DNA of 64,000 nt from Pachypanchax playfairii (taxonomy: Eukaryota > Chordata > Actinopteri > Cyprinodontiformes > Aplocheilidae), in contig SSNP01000029.1 in assembly GCA_006937955.1 (NCBI GenBank), forward strand, positions 2,885,700-2,949,699. Direction: 5' to 3'. Each line of letters begins with the position of its first letter. The stretch's first letter is position 1. Positions 11,633-24,229 of the stretch are shown here, in pieces. The translations under genes and the position numbers were made by a program. The notes under the pieces are model-generated. The model worked only from the letters and a program-made list of their open reading frames with translations, did no database searches and had not been told where the DNA came from.

Positions 11633-12030
11633 CTCCAGATGTCTCTGGTCTGAAGGTTTCTCCTCCAGATGTTTCAGCTCCATCCACAGATGTTCGACAG
11701 GATATAGATCAGGACTCATAGAAGTCACCTTCAGAACAGTCCAGTGTTGGTTCTGATCCGGTCTTAGTGTGTTTTGGATCAGTGTTCTGTTGGACCAAGT
11801 TCTCTGACAGAGAGCAGAACATTCCTCTCCAGAAGGTCTTGATATTTCATTGTAACCTGCAGATTTAAGACACCCTGAACCAGAAGATCAGCTCCAGAAC
11901 CTGTCCTACAGGTGATGTCTTCTCTTTTAAAGCTTCATGTTTCCTTCTGATCTGCAACCAGAACCTTTAGGTTTGTTTCATTAGTCCAGTAGATCTTCTC
12001 TCAGGAATCTCAAGGCAAGTCAACATTCAT
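11633..12030 (-). pseudogene. Degenerate Tc1-type transposase fragment
   Basis: On the minus strand the sequence next to the GATA tract encodes SPDLYPVEHLWMELK, matching the SPDLNPIEHLW block around the last catalytic residue of Tc1 DDE transposases. Further along the minus strand upstream (about 11,950-12,000), WTNETNLKVL corresponds to the WSDETKIELFG block around the first catalytic Asp. The intervening frame is broken and shortened. The tetranucleotide tract abuts the coding remnant directly, so the microsatellite has replaced the element's 3' end. No terminal repeats were found. Confidence 0.65.
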
Positions 12031-14120
12031 TTTAATTCCAGTCTGGGCTGTTTGTGTTTTTCTGGAGCCTCGTTCAGAACAACGAACCGTCCTGAACTAA
12101 ATGTTGTAGTGAATATATTTTAATAAGATCCACATGTCTGACATGAAAACATCCACTAGAAATATCACAATATTCAACATTAAATGTTCAAATTCTGCTG
12201 CTTTCAGGTCAAAAGGTTTGTTATGTTCAGCGTTCCCTCATGCAGATGCCTGTCTCACTGCTAAACTAACTTTTAATTACAGAACATGGTATGTAGGATT
12301 ATTGTGTACCTAAATGAAAGCTACATGATAAAATCAATAAACAGATCATAAACACTGCTTTACATTTAAAGCAATGGATTATGGGTGTTTTAAACTGCCT
12401 GCTTTCAAACTAATACTAGCTTGTACTGCATGTGGCAATTCAGTTTCTGCAGTTTAATTTTTATTTCTGAGGCTCTTCTGCTGCACGTAACAAAGATTTA
12501 GCTTGTAGACATATACGTCATTATGTTTTAGTTCTGTCAGGAATGTTCCTGTAATATCCTGGATATGTTTGTTAGAGACCGTCTAGTTTCATGTATTTTA
12601 CTGCAGCAAGTATGTCACAGGGAGTCAGGCTTTGCTTTGGTAAAGCAATGACTTGATGAAACACAAAGTGTTTTAAAATCAGTCACATTTAAATCAGAAC
12701 AAAATAACTTTTAAAAGTTTAAGCTACTATGAAACTTGTCTAAGTTAATACTCATCGAAAGACATGTTCAGCTTCATATTAGACACTCTGGAACCTCCGA
12801 TGGTTTTACAATAGAATAAATAACTTCAGTAATTCGGGTCGGTGTTCTGGTGATTTATGCTGCCCTGATGAAAAATGCCTCCATAGTACAAATTAACAAC
12901 TTATTACATAACAAGATGTCATTAGAAGTTTATACAGTATTCTTGTTTATGGTGAGTGTTTCCTGTTAATTATTTAATCATATTTTTATGATCCTTCCCT
13001 GATATTTTCTCTATAAAAGCCCTCTGGGTCCTTATCAGCCATTGTTGGGTCCTTCTCCTCTGGGTGTGTCCAAACATTTGCCTGTTGCTCTGACAATGTA
13101 AAGAAAGTAAAAATAACATCATATTTAGTGTTTCTGTCCTGGAGAATTTATTTGATAGGTAAAATATATTTATGGAAAAATATAGAAACAAAAATAAACA
13201 ATAAATCTGTTTATTGAAGTCAAGACTGTAGAACGACACATGTGCAGAAGGACTCGGTAGCCCATCTCAATAGGTAGCATATTTCTACAGAACACCGGTT
13301 CTAGCAACAGCTGTCTGAGACCCGGCTGCAGAAAAGTTATTTAGTAGTGATTTAAAACAGTTTAAGCAGGTTTTAAGTTGTTGAATAAGAGTTCAGCAGA
13401 GCTTCAGTCTTGGTAGGACAGACCTCCAGAGTCCTGGTAGAAGTCCTGCTGTAATTAAAACTCTGTCACCTTTTATTTCCATCCACATACATGTTACGGT
13501 TCGTTAGGCCCTGGTCACATGACCTCATGGATATGCAGAGTATCTATGAATTTAAAAGTTCAGTGATACATGGTGGTGATTGTTAGATATGAAGTAAAAT
13601 GGCCTTATGGAGATTAAAGAACAGCCTCACTATCTGTTGTACACCTCCAACCTACCTGCCTCCTGGATCCACCTGCACCTTGGTCTCATGTCTTCCTGTG
13701 CTTTCCTCGGTCCTCATTCTCTTGGACTCCTCTCTGATCTGTGTTCAACTAATACAAAGTGAGAAAGATCCAATTATTCTTAAAGTGCTTATTTCTACCA
13801 GCTTCTGGTCAACCTGTCCTCTCTGGATCCTGTTCCTCAGATTAACTTGAACCTCTTTGACCTAATCTGAAGCGGGTCTGAAGAGACAAGGGTTTGCAGT
13901 CAACTTACCACTGTTAAACCACCAGTGGAGGTGATGGCAGAGCTGTAATGGTGTGTAAGAATAAAGCAGCATCATCATGTAGTGATGACAGACAGTCTGT
14001 GTTTATCTCTAGTCCTACATGTCAATGTTACTTAGATAGTCTCCATGCCTGCTATGGTTCAGCCATGTTGGATTCATGTATGTACAGTAAGTACATGTGA
14101 TCAGGAAACTACTCAGCTGC
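12031..14120. other. No gene recognised
   Basis: Two kilobases of AT-rich DNA without coding domains. The frame at 13,599-13,850 lacks recognisable homology and codon bias. Nothing else stands out. Confidence 0.45.
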
Positions 14121-14737
14121 TTAAAGAGTCCATTTCATACATATTTCAGGACTTTGTGGTTATTTCTTAAGTATTAACCAGTAATATGAAACATTTTATA
14201 TCTAAAAAACATCAGGAAACACTGATTAACAGACCTTTCAATCTGTCTGCGTCAAGATTTGACTGGTTCCGTCAGGCGTCGGCAGCAACTCATTAATATT
14301 CATTATTTGAATTTGCTTGACTCTGATTGGCTAACAAACTAGCCTATGAGAGCAAGGTATACTGTTTCCTGCCCCGCTGCACATGGCAACATCAGACGTT
14401 CTCTCTTCCTGTTTGCTACGTCTTATGCTAACAGCTTTTAGCCAGCAGCATGCTAGGCGTTATGCTAACAGCTTTTAGCCAGCAGCATGCTAGGTGTGGT
14501 TTCAACTGCAGGAGCTGATGAATACTAACGAACAAAGGAGTTGTGATGAAACAGATACAGACCGTTAGAACTCGGGAGAACTCTGGTTTTATCACCACCT
14601 GCGTAGTTTGAGAGATTAAAACTGAAAGAGAAGTTGTTGATCTGTTTTCACCCACTATGAAGGTAAGAACACCTGTGGAGCTAAAATATTCAACAGAAAC
14701 CTCAGAAAAACTGTTTTTAATGGAAGGGACTCTTTAA
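14121..14737 (+). mobile_element. TTAA-flanked non-autonomous element, copy B
   Basis: About 617 bp from TTAAAGAGTCCATTTCA to GGGACTCTTTAA, homologous along its length to copies A, C and D. Internal landmarks: GATTGGCTAACAAACTAGCC (inverted CCAAT), a 37-bp unit beginning TATGCTAACAGCTTTTAGCC present twice (14,424-14,497), and ATGAAGGTAAGAACACC near the right end, a good splice-donor match. The 75-codon minus-strand frame recurs in copy D only because the repeat recurs. Confidence 0.8.
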
Positions 14738-14959
14738 CCTCTTAAGCCCCAAGCCCTTTTTTAGGTCTGCATCTACAAGGTCTATTTGAATAGTTTTAGT
14801 GTCAAAATAAAGGGAACACTTGTGAAATTTGTTTAGATGTGTAAGTATCAGTATTTAGGTCACTGACTCAGAGAAAATTAAGATGGAACACAAGAATAAA
14901 TGAGTGATTTCATTTCCCTAAGTCCCCCGATTGGGGGACGTTGGGGCTTAAGAGGTTAA
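14734..14959 (+). mobile_element. Second TTAA-flanked MITE family (15-bp TIR)
   Basis: TTAA, then a perfect 15-bp inverted repeat CCTCTTAAGCCCCAA ... TTGGGGCTTAAGAGG, then TTAA. It encloses about 190 bp including a GTCCCCC/GGGGGAC hairpin. TTAA target plus short TIR fits piggyBac-like MITEs. Its left TTAA is the same four bases as the right TTAA of copy B. Confidence 0.85.
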
Positions 14960-15291
14960 AGAATAACCAGAAGCAGAATAAATAGGGACTTTTCCTTCTG
15001 ACCATACAGTAAAACTGTTTTATGAAAATGTCTCAGTTCAGTTCAGTCTTGGGACTTGGGTTGATGACTTGATGACTTGATGACTAGAGGACTTACTTTA
15101 CCCAGAGGGATTCCAGTCACCGACCCAGAGCCAGTCCTCCACCAGTAGACACATCAGGTGATTCATCAACAGCGTGTCGACACATCAGAGATTCTCCATG
15201 TTGATCTTCATGATGCTGTTTTAATTCTGCTGTATTTATCATTTGAGTGCTTGTCAACCCCCCCCACCCCACCCCCACCCCGCCCCATTTT

Positions 15292-15358
15292 NNNNNNNNN
15301 NNNNNNNNNNNNNNNNNNNNNNNNNNNNNNNNNNNNNNNNNNNNNNNNNNNNNNNNNN
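15292..15358. other. Assembly gap (67 N)
   Basis: Run of N flanked by a C-rich tract on the left and a T5-C15-type homopolymer on the right. The sequence across it is unknown. Confidence 0.99.
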
Positions 15359-15528
15359 TTTTTCCCCCCCCCCCCCCCTCCAAACCTTTGCTGAATGCTT
15401 TCATCACATTCTGCTGAAAGATGTGGCTGTGTGCCAGCAGTGTTACTCTGCTGTGTGTGAATGTGGCGAGGCTGTGAGTGCCTTCATTTAGACATGCATG
15501 ACAAAGTGTGTTTGCAGGTGTAAGACGT

Positions 15529-15643
15529 GTTGTGTGTGTGTGTGTGTGTGTGTGTTCGCTGCTTTTAAAGCAACGCCATTTTTATTTCTTTGCAAACATG
15601 AATTCAATTGACAACTGAAGGTTGAAATCACAGAGAAGAGCGA

Positions 15644-15708
<65 letters not shown>

Positions 15709-15731
15709 TGTGTGTGTGTGTGTGTGTGTCT
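15529..15731. repeat. (TG)n microsatellites
   Basis: Two TG dinucleotide tracts, about 15,529-15,556 and 15,645-15,731, the second with single-base interruptions. Long alternating purine-pyrimidine runs of this sort can adopt Z-DNA. Confidence 0.97.
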
Positions 15732-17985
15732 GGACAAATGGATGAATGGGCACCTCGGTTCTCTTTCTCTGCTTTTAGGACCGTGTTTGTTTGTCTGCGT
15801 GTGAATAAGCAAGATTGAATGTGTTGAAAAGAATGCAAAGAAAAGAGGTTGTGGAAGGGTGTTGTCTTACAAGCAACAATAGCACATTGCAGAAAGACAT
15901 TTTCAAACAATTTATTAATCCTTTTAGGCAATGTTCCCTGTTCAGAAATGCAAATTGAATCAATCTGAGTCTGACTTTTAAGACTTTCAAGTGGGATTTA
16001 ATTAGAAGCTGAGGCGCACAGTTTTAATGAGTGAGGGGGTGGAGAGAAAAGGAGACACAGAGAGGGAGAAAAGGGGAGGAATGAAGGGAGGGTGGGAAGG
16101 ACGTGTTTCAATGCTATTCCTATGGGATCGGGGTGAAGGACACAAAAACCTGACGAGGTTTCGTTAAAGAAGAATTCCATCGTTCAGTCTGACCATCTGT
16201 CCATCTGTCCTCGCTGCCCTTCACCTCCGACTCAGCTGTTCATGCCGGTGGAAGTGAAGCACATGTTCTGTTTGGTGACTCCAGACTGCCAAACTTCTGC
16301 TTAACCACATACTGCCATGAACAATAAAATCTTCCCACTTCCTCCTCTGGAATGATTCTGCAATCTTCATCTCAGAATCCTTTGTCCTGTTTTGATGTTG
16401 TTATTTACTCCCATTTCATTTCTCTTTTCCTGCTCCTCCTCCTTTCTCTCTCTATCCTTGCTGAGATTTACTTATCCACCCCATCATCCTCCCATCATTT
16501 TCCAAGCCTTAAGCTGACTGATCCTCCCAAAGCCATCAGGTCTGATTGTCTGATCTTGAAGCATCAGGTCCACCAGCTGAAATGAAAAATCAGGATTCCT
16601 CTCAGCTTCTATTTTCATTTTATTTCAGTCAGCTCTCATTGGTCTCTGCTTTTACTTTTCCCACCTCTCTCTGGTACTCTATTATTCCTCCCTCAAACAC
16701 ACTCACATGCACACCCATCTCTGTCTGCTCCTGGACTGATATGTTTTCACTTTTTGTGGCCTTCCTTGCAGCTGTCATTCTAACCCCACGTCTCTTCTTA
16801 TTCTCGTTTATTTGTCCACTGGTCATGAAATAGCTGCAAACAGCTGAGTGCAAGCAGGAGAAAAACACTGATGAACACGTTTGATTATTGTGCACCAGTT
16901 ACAATGTGACATTTTACACAAGTGGAATGCTGTAAATATACACACCTCGAGCGCTCATGTTTATTATTCTAGACCTCATTCTGTTTGACTTATTTCTTAG
17001 AACGTGTAAATAAATACACTTGAAAATAATGACTAAAGTCCATATTAACGTTTTGTTGCATCCTATAAAACATTGAATCTTTTCTGAAAATGAGGCTGAT
17101 TTTAATTCAAACTTGAAAAACCGTGTTTCTATTGATGATTTAACAAGCTTCTTAAAATGAAAACGTTCAGTGATTCTGACTGTCAGTAAGTTGTTCTTTA
17201 TGCTTCCAGGTGTTTATCTTTACCATGTTTTAATGAAATCAGTGCAGATGTTCTTCAGCAGACTTGAATCTTCACTGGAGATTTTTTATACGCTGCTCTG
17301 TTTGTCTCCTTACAAACAACCTTTGTGACCTTTTGTCTTTTTTGACTCATTACAGAACGTTTCTCTCTATTCATTCTGGCTAAAAGACTTTATCTTGTGA
17401 GACCTTTACTGAACGGCTACATTTTTATTGTGCACTTGAAGTTATTGAAGCAGCTTTTCTTTCTTTATGTAAACACATCCTGATGTATTGATCTTCTTGT
17501 GAGATACTTTTTTTGGTTGACCTGACTGTGTGCTAGATGCACTTGACATCTCAGTTTTACAGCGAATTTCCCTGCAATGCAAGATTTAAAGGTTCCGTAT
17601 CATGTTATTTTACACCTGTCAACATCTGGAATAGACACATATATGATCAAATCTTACCGTTGGTGTTATATTCTTCATTTGTCCTGAAATATAACTTATA
17701 TTCTCAAGTTATTCTTCAACCAGGAAATAAAACACTCTAAAATCCCATGTCTCCTCCAGGCCCCTCCCCTCGTGAGTGCTGCCCCTCGAGCTGCCTGAAT
17801 AAAATGATGAATAAATTCCTGTAACTCTCACAGCTAAATGCACATTTTCACTGAGACATTTTTAGAAAGTAAAATACTACAAACGGTGGTGTTTAGTGTT
17901 CTTCTTCAGACTCTGGCAGCTCGGGGTGTGTGTGTTTAATCTGCAGGGGCAGCACGAACACGCCGGGCAGGTCCTGGTGTAACAT

Positions 17986-18690
17986 TAGCTACGTTTACAT
18001 GCGCCAAATTTCCCCAATCTGATTAAAATCTTGGTCGATCTGAATTCCCAAATCCCTGTTTACATGGACACTAACTGAAATGATCTGATCATGCCATGAG
18101 TACACATGCACCAAGCACTCAATCAGGTTAAATGAGTTGAGCATGCGCACAGCGAGTTGTCTTTCCGGGGAAAGAAAAAAGTAAACAAACTCCGTCCTTT
18201 CTGCACGTCTTTCCCGCCCCATCGTGTGCTCGATCTGACTCACGTTATCTCCAATATGGACCTTCTGCAGGTGATTACCTTTATGTTTGGGTTTTTACTG
18301 GTCGCATTAACCAAGCTAGAGGCTGAATACATATTACTACTGCTCCTCCACCACAGGAGAGGAGAGCAGGATGACAGGATGACTGCACCAGCAGACCACT
18401 TCTGTTTACCTCCCGCCATGTTTTCTACTTGGGTCTGCGAAAGCAGAAAGACGTCACGCTGAAGTTGTACGCATGCACAGTGGGCTTTTTACACCCCTTC
18501 ATTCTGAATGGGTGTATACATGCACGTCTATCTGAATGAAGATCGGACAAAACCACCCCTCTCGATCGGAAGGAAATTTCATTCTGATCAGGCTGCATCG
18601 GATCAAAACATTCTGATTGACATGTTTACATGACGTCTTTTTGTTCTGATTGGGCGTTTATTCCGATTAAATGTGGCCATTAATGTTGTG
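17986..18690 (+). mobile_element. DNA transposon/MITE with GCTACGTTTACATG end, long copy
   Basis: Starts TAGCTACGTTTACATGCGCC and extends about 700 bp. Its two outer portions match, in reverse orientation, the shorter element at 49,066-49,345 (for example CCAATCTGATTAAAATCTTG and ACATGCACGTCTATCTGAAT). The right terminal repeat has decayed. The middle (about 18,150-18,460), absent from the short copy, has a 101-codon frame with a hydrophobic stretch (about residues 37-56), but I recognise no transposase motif. Class II assignment rests on the inverted ends. Confidence 0.7.
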
Positions 18691-19854
18691 TAGTTGTAAT
18701 GTAAAGTAAGTCCTGGTTGACTGCTGCAGGCGATCGAGAGGTGGAATCTTTAATTTAATGAGCCAAAAGTCTCTTTTTGGACATTTTTTAGCGACGCATG
18801 AGACACTGACGTCTGAGCACCAAGGAGGTTGTACAGTATATATGATGGGAAGATGAAATGTCCTGGAAGGAAAACCTCTGTGAAGCCGATAGAAGGCAGA
18901 TCTTCACAGACGGTTCAGGTTCATGTCAGAGTCTACAGTAAGTCATCCTATTGGTGGGTTGTGTCATTCAAAATTCAAGAGAGGGGAACTGAGGAACCCG
19001 CTGCAGCTTTAGTTCCCTTTAAAAACCTCTATGACTCACAGTAGAGTCGTTTCAGTGGAGTCAAAGACCTGATTGAAAACCATCTTCTGTCTTCCTTTCT
19101 TTAGAAAGGATTGGGGCCATCAAATTTTCAACTGGATCAAGATTCAAACTTGGCTTGGTGATACTCTGATGTCTTTAAAATATGAATGAAAACATGCTCA
19201 GGATAGTGAAACATTTATTACATATGTGAACGCTGATACAATAATAAAAGAAATGGCCTGAAGGAAGTAGCTGGGATTTGTGTCCAAAAGGATAACGCCA
19301 ACCTGAGATGTCCAACAGGAGGAGAACTGCCTGAAGGAAGTTGGTGGGAATTGTGTCCAAAACGATAACGGCAGCATGAAAAGTCCTTGACAGGAAACCA
19401 AAATATCTTACCCAGGTGGATGTTAGCGAGGTTGTGTGTAGAGCTCAAGCTGTCAACACCGTGTATGACAATCGAAAGGAATTTTATTTGGAATGCAAAC
19501 GTCATCATTTGGGAAATTTTTTACTGTTTTCATGGTAGTTTAGTTTGTATTTCCTCATTTGTTTGTTTGTTTATAGTCATTTGGCATTTTGAGCTGTTGA
19601 TCTTGAGTTTCAGTTTATGCAGATATGATTTGGTTACTTAAACCAGTGACCTCCATCTTGTTGTTTGGCTCTTTACATCTACTCATCGGCTCTGCTGGTT
19701 CTCATTCTGCCATCATCAGCCCCGATATTTACACCTGCCTTTCATTAATCGTCAGATTCACCAGTTCATTTTCCTTCATGCTTTTCTCAACATTTTTAAA
19801 CCAGATTCTCATTCAGAAACGTTTGACTTCACATTTATTATTTTTCCTCTCAGC
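18691..19854. other. No gene recognised
   Basis: A roughly 69-bp imperfect duplication (GGCCTGAAGGAAGTAGCTGG at 19,256 and CTGCCTGAAGGAAGTTGGTG at 19,328) is visible. Otherwise nothing identifiable. Confidence 0.45.
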
Positions 19855-20419
19855 TTAAAGAGTCCATTTCACATGCATTTCATGACTTTGTGGTTATTTC
19901 TTAAGTATTAACCAGTAACATGAAACATTTTATATCTAAAAAAACATTAGGAAACACTGATTAACAGACCTTTCAATCTGTCTGTGTCAAGATTCGCCAG
20001 GCTGTAACTTATTAATATTCATTATGCAGATTTGCTGGACTCTGATTGGCTAACAAACTAGCCTATGAGAGCAAAGAATAATGTTTCCTGCCCCGCTGCG
20101 CATGGTAACAGCAGACGTTCTCTCTTCCTGTTTGCTACATCTTATGCTAACAGCTTTTAGCCAGCAGTATGCTAGGTGTGGTTTCAACTGCAGGAGCTGA
20201 TAAATACTAACGAACAAAGGAGTTGTGATGAAACAGATACAGGCTGTTAGAACTCAGTAGAACTCGGGTTTTATCACCACCTGCGTAGTTTGAGAGATTA
20301 AAACTGAAAGAGAAGTTGTTGACCTGTTTTCACCCACTATGAAGGTAAGAACACCTGTGGAGCTAAAATATTCAACAGAAACCTCAGAAAAACCGTTTTT
20401 AATGGAAGGACCTCTTTAA
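19855..20419 (+). mobile_element. TTAA-flanked non-autonomous element, copy C
   Basis: About 565 bp, TTAAAGAGTCC to GGACCTCTTTAA, same family and orientation as copy B. Only one 37-bp TATGCTAACAG unit is present. The inverted CCAAT and ATGAAGGTAAGA segments are conserved. Confidence 0.8.
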
Positions 20420-21349
20420 GACCCCAGTGGGTTCAAACTGATGCTAAAAAATTCCAAACATTATAATCAAATCTAAAAATTGTAGGTCTAAACAGCTGTT
20501 AGTTATTAACTTGTTAATAGTTAATTATTTCTACATTTTTAAATATCTCGTGTGTTTTTCTTACATTGATTCTTTATATGAAGACAAAGAAACTAACAAT
20601 AATAATGTCAAATATATAAAATCCCTTTAACACAGTGGAGTAACGTTCCAGAGGAAAATCAACCTGGAGCAGAAAAACATTGTTTTTCTTTTTTTCTATT
20701 TGTCTGATATACATAGTTCTTCATAACGTCATGTCAGTAAGAAATAACAAGAAGATCTATTTACCTTGAAAACACTTTTATTTCTACAGTTGTTTTTTAA
20801 GAGAACGTAAAAGTGAACAGCTCACACGTTCATCTGTTGTAATAATTTACTCCCCAAAATACATTTTTCTTTGTAAAGAACTTCTTCAGAAGCACTTTAA
20901 TATCACTATGTGATACAAACAGAAATGATTCTGTTCAAGCTGCTTAATTCCAGTCGTCAGTGGAGAGGATTCTTATAAAACCTTTTCCTTATGAGAGTTC
21001 TATTCGTCAATAAGAAACTGTCTCTCATTTCAATGTGACTTTGCAAATGATGATTAAAGCCTGAGGATCATTCTAATGCCAAATAAATCAGTAATACTTT
21101 CTGGTCATGTTGTTATTTCAAGGCAGGAACTTGTGTAACAAAATGTTGATCTTTTCTAAATATCAACAGAATTATCTGGACATGATCCTCCTCCTGGTCC
21201 TCTGGTGAGCTGTAAATACCAGTAAATGACTGAGATGTAATGAACCTCTGCTGCTTTCAATTCACAGACCTGATAATATGTATATACGTTGATGTAAATC
21301 ATTCCATTGTGGTACTGAATGTGTGTTTCAGGCTGTAGTCTTGCTAGAA
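20420..21349. other. No gene recognised
   Basis: AT-rich DNA without recognisable features. Confidence 0.45.
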
Positions 21350-21530
21350 GGTGAACCTCCGCCCCGGTCTCAGGTCTTTTCAATCCTCTAACAGGTTTTC
21401 TTCCAGGACAGACCGGTTTTTAGCTCCGTCCTTCATCTCTGATCAGCTGCTCTGTCCCTGCTAAAGAAAAACATCCCACAGCATGATGCTGCCACCACCA
21501 TGTTTCATAGTGGAGATGGTGCTTTCAGTG
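21350..21530 (-). pseudogene. Tc1/mariner transposase scrap
   Basis: Minus-strand TMKHGGGSIMLWDVFL (about 21,525-21,470) matches the VKHGGGSIMLWGCFS block that lies between the first and second catalytic Asp of Tc1 transposases. A stop follows immediately. The downstream half-kilobase and both termini are not recognisable. Confidence 0.7.
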
Positions 21531-21984
21531 TTTGTTTTCCAACATATATAACATGATTGATAACAGTTTTCAACCTGAGCTGCTGTCCTTGCTAACCTGT
21601 CAGTGTAGGTAGACCATGTCTATGTAGGTGTGCAGGTGTTGTCAAGAACCGGTCCTGGAACTGAACTCGAAAGTGCTGAGACAGAGAGTAGTATGGTCTG
21701 GTTTAAAAATATAGTTTATTAGAAAACCCAACATGGAGTCAAACAAAAGAAACAGTGATGAGTTTAGCTGTAGAGTAAAAGATCAAAGATCTAAAGGGTC
21801 CGGCAAGAAGGTGGTGGTCAAAATCCAGAAAAGGTTGAAACACTCTGTCAAAAAAAAACTATGACAAGACTAGGATCAGGTGACATTTGGTTAATTAACA
21901 ATCTGGCACTAAACCACAGTGAAACTCTGGCTTATATGGTCTCAGATCAAGGACATAAACAGGTGCAGACGATTACTTATAACA

Positions 21985-22603
21985 ACAGGAAGTGACTGAG
22001 ACAGGAAGTGACTGAGACAGGAAGTGACTGAGACCGGAAGTGACTGAGACAGGAAGTGACTGAGACTGGAAGTGACTGAGACCGGAAGTGACTGAGACCG
22101 GAAGTAACTGAGACAGGAAGTGACTGAGACAGGAAGTGACTGAGACCGGAAGTGACTGAGACAGGAAGTGACTGAGACAGGAAGTGACTGAGACTGGAAG
22201 TGACTGAGACCGGAAGTGACTGAGACCGGAAGTGACTGAGACAGGAAGTGACTGAGACCGGAAGTGACTGAGACAGGAAGTGACTGAGACAGGAAGGGAC
22301 TGAGACAGGAAGTGACTGAGACAGGAAGTGACTGAGACCGGAAGTGACTGAGACAGGAAGTGACTGAGACAGGAAGTGACTGAGACCGGAAGTGACTGAG
22401 ACAGGAAGTGACTGAGACCGGAAGTGACTGAGACCGGAAGTGACTGAGACAGGAAGTGACTGAGACCGGAAGTGACTGAGACAGGAAGTGACTGAGACAG
22501 GAAGTTACTGAGACCGGAAGTGACTTAGACAGGAAGTGACTGAGACAGGAAGTTACTGAGACCGGAAGTGACTTAGACCGGAAGTGACTGAGACCGGAAG
22601 TGA
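21985..22603. repeat. 16-bp minisatellite (GGAAGTGACTGAGACM)
   Basis: About 38 tandem 16-bp units with two main variants, ending GACA or GACC, in a mosaic order. Because 16 is not a multiple of 3, each strand cycles through all frames every 48 bp. On the minus strand no stop occurs, giving a 266-codon Ser/Leu/Val-rich frame that is almost certainly not a gene. The flanking text resembles a dispersed repeat from which one GGAAGTGACTGA block may have expanded. Confidence 0.97.
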
Positions 22604-24229
22604 CCAGAAACACTGCCGCTAAAATCAATGAACTGGACCAGGAAACTAGTGATTCATGATAGGTGTTTCTTTGGGGATAAAATAGAGTTCTGTGAGTTAT
22701 TGTTTTATAACTTAATCCTGCTTCAGTCAAACTGCTCAACAACTTTATGCCTAACCTGTCTAATCATCATGATAATCACTGATCACCAATATTCTGGAAC
22801 AAACCTCTGAGGCCTCCATAGAATAGCTGAACAGCCATGTTGGCTTGTTGGAGTTAGGCATCAGGTAAGTCTTTGCTGTTGCCAGACCGTTCTGTCATGA
22901 TGGATTATCCCGAATCCTCTCCAAAGTTTATAGTTTTTATTTTACTAAACAATGAATCAAGTTTGGTGACATGAGCAGACGAGAGGTAGAACATAAGAGT
23001 CTGTTTCAGTTAGTCAGATTGATCACTGCTTCTGTCCTTTGCAGGATCCTTGGAGGGTTTCCAGGAACCTACCAGAGAAGCAAAAAGTAGAGGAGTTTAA
23101 AGATGATGAGGAAGAAGAATACAGGTGGAGAAAGAGTGTGAGAATGTATCCAGGGTGGTGTTAGTGGAGAGGTATGGAGAGTCTTTTACTTCCATGAAGG
23201 GAGTCGTTCTTTCACAAGCAGTGATTTCACTACAGAGGAACTGGTGGATCTTCCACCAGGAAGTCACACCTACAGAGAAGCACTGGAAACAATTACTTCA
23301 ACTTAATTTCAAAAAGTACTACTTCAGATTAACACTGGTATGAAAAGATTTAAGGAACTGGATGAAACGACCACCAGCAGTGATTTAACGTTCTGACATT
23401 AGATGGGAACAGAGTTGATGTATCCTGCAGAAGGTGAGTTAACGAGCTGATTACTCCCAGGTGTGAGCAGCATGTCAGCTGCAGCAGATTCCACACGGAG
23501 CAGCTCAGGACTAAAGCAAAGATTACAAGAAAAAACAGATAGAAGAAGGAAAAGAGAGAGAAACAAGAACAAATAGAAACAAAAGAAAATAGATCAGAAA
23601 ACTTTCCAAACACGAGAACCCTTATAATTACGTAATAAAACAAAACATATTACCATCATTTAACTTTTCAGATTTAAAACTATTACATTTACTGACTGTT
23701 ATTTCATGTACCAGACATTAAAGGGTTAAAGTCCACTTGAACCAGACTGAGAAGTGACTATCAGCCCCAAATGCCCCAGAAAGCTTTGCAACTGAAGCAA
23801 ACTGAATGAAGTTGCTGGTGGTGGGTTTGTGGGGGGGTGGGGGGGGTGGGGGGGGGTGGGGGGGTTTCAGGGGGCATCATGCCAAGTGTCAGTGTGTTAG
23901 ATGAGCTGGCTGTGTGTGAGCCACTGCTGATAGAGTGTGTGAGGTCCAGTCTATCTCTGTCATTAATAACCCAGACAGGTCATGCATACTGTGAAATATA
24001 ACCCAGATACTGAGACAAACAAACAAAAAATCTCACCATCAATACAAGAGGTCACAGATAAGTGACATTTGTACACGAGTTTTTCTCCTCATCACCCAGT
24101 GCACTTATCTAAGAACAAAGAAATAAAAAATGTGAGCTATTGGGTAGATCTTCTGCTGACCCACAGTAGCATTAACCCTTATAATGATGATGATGTCTGT
24201 TTATACTGTTACATCTCCCAGGAGGTTGT
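22604..24229. other. No gene recognised; G-rich tract
   Basis: Mostly featureless. At about 23,826-23,866 there are four or more runs of seven to nine G separated by single T, a strong G-quadruplex candidate. Confidence 0.5.

Larger units (their letters stand above)
14960..17985. other. No gene recognised; simple repeats and an assembly gap
   Basis: Contains a three-copy GATGACTT-type tandem near 15,061-15,087, a C-rich tract, the gap at 15,292-15,358 and TG microsatellites. 15,980-17,985 has no recognisable coding domain. The apparent frames through poly-C/N and TG repeats are artefacts. Confidence 0.5.

Noticed and set aside
13599..13850. 83-codon frame, Pro/Leu/Ser-rich
   Set aside because: No domain, no splice signals at sensible places and no repeat relatives.
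14428..14655. 75-codon frame repeated at 36,343-36,570
   Set aside because: Conserved because the surrounding repeat is conserved; copies A and C do not preserve it equally and no family matches.
15117..15491. Frames across the first gap and poly-C tract
   Set aside because: Same artefact: unread bases plus homopolymer.
21942..22742. 266-codon minus-strand frame, Ser/Leu/Val-rich
   Set aside because: Produced entirely by the 16-bp minisatellite, which has no stop in any of the three frames on that strand; no start context or domain.
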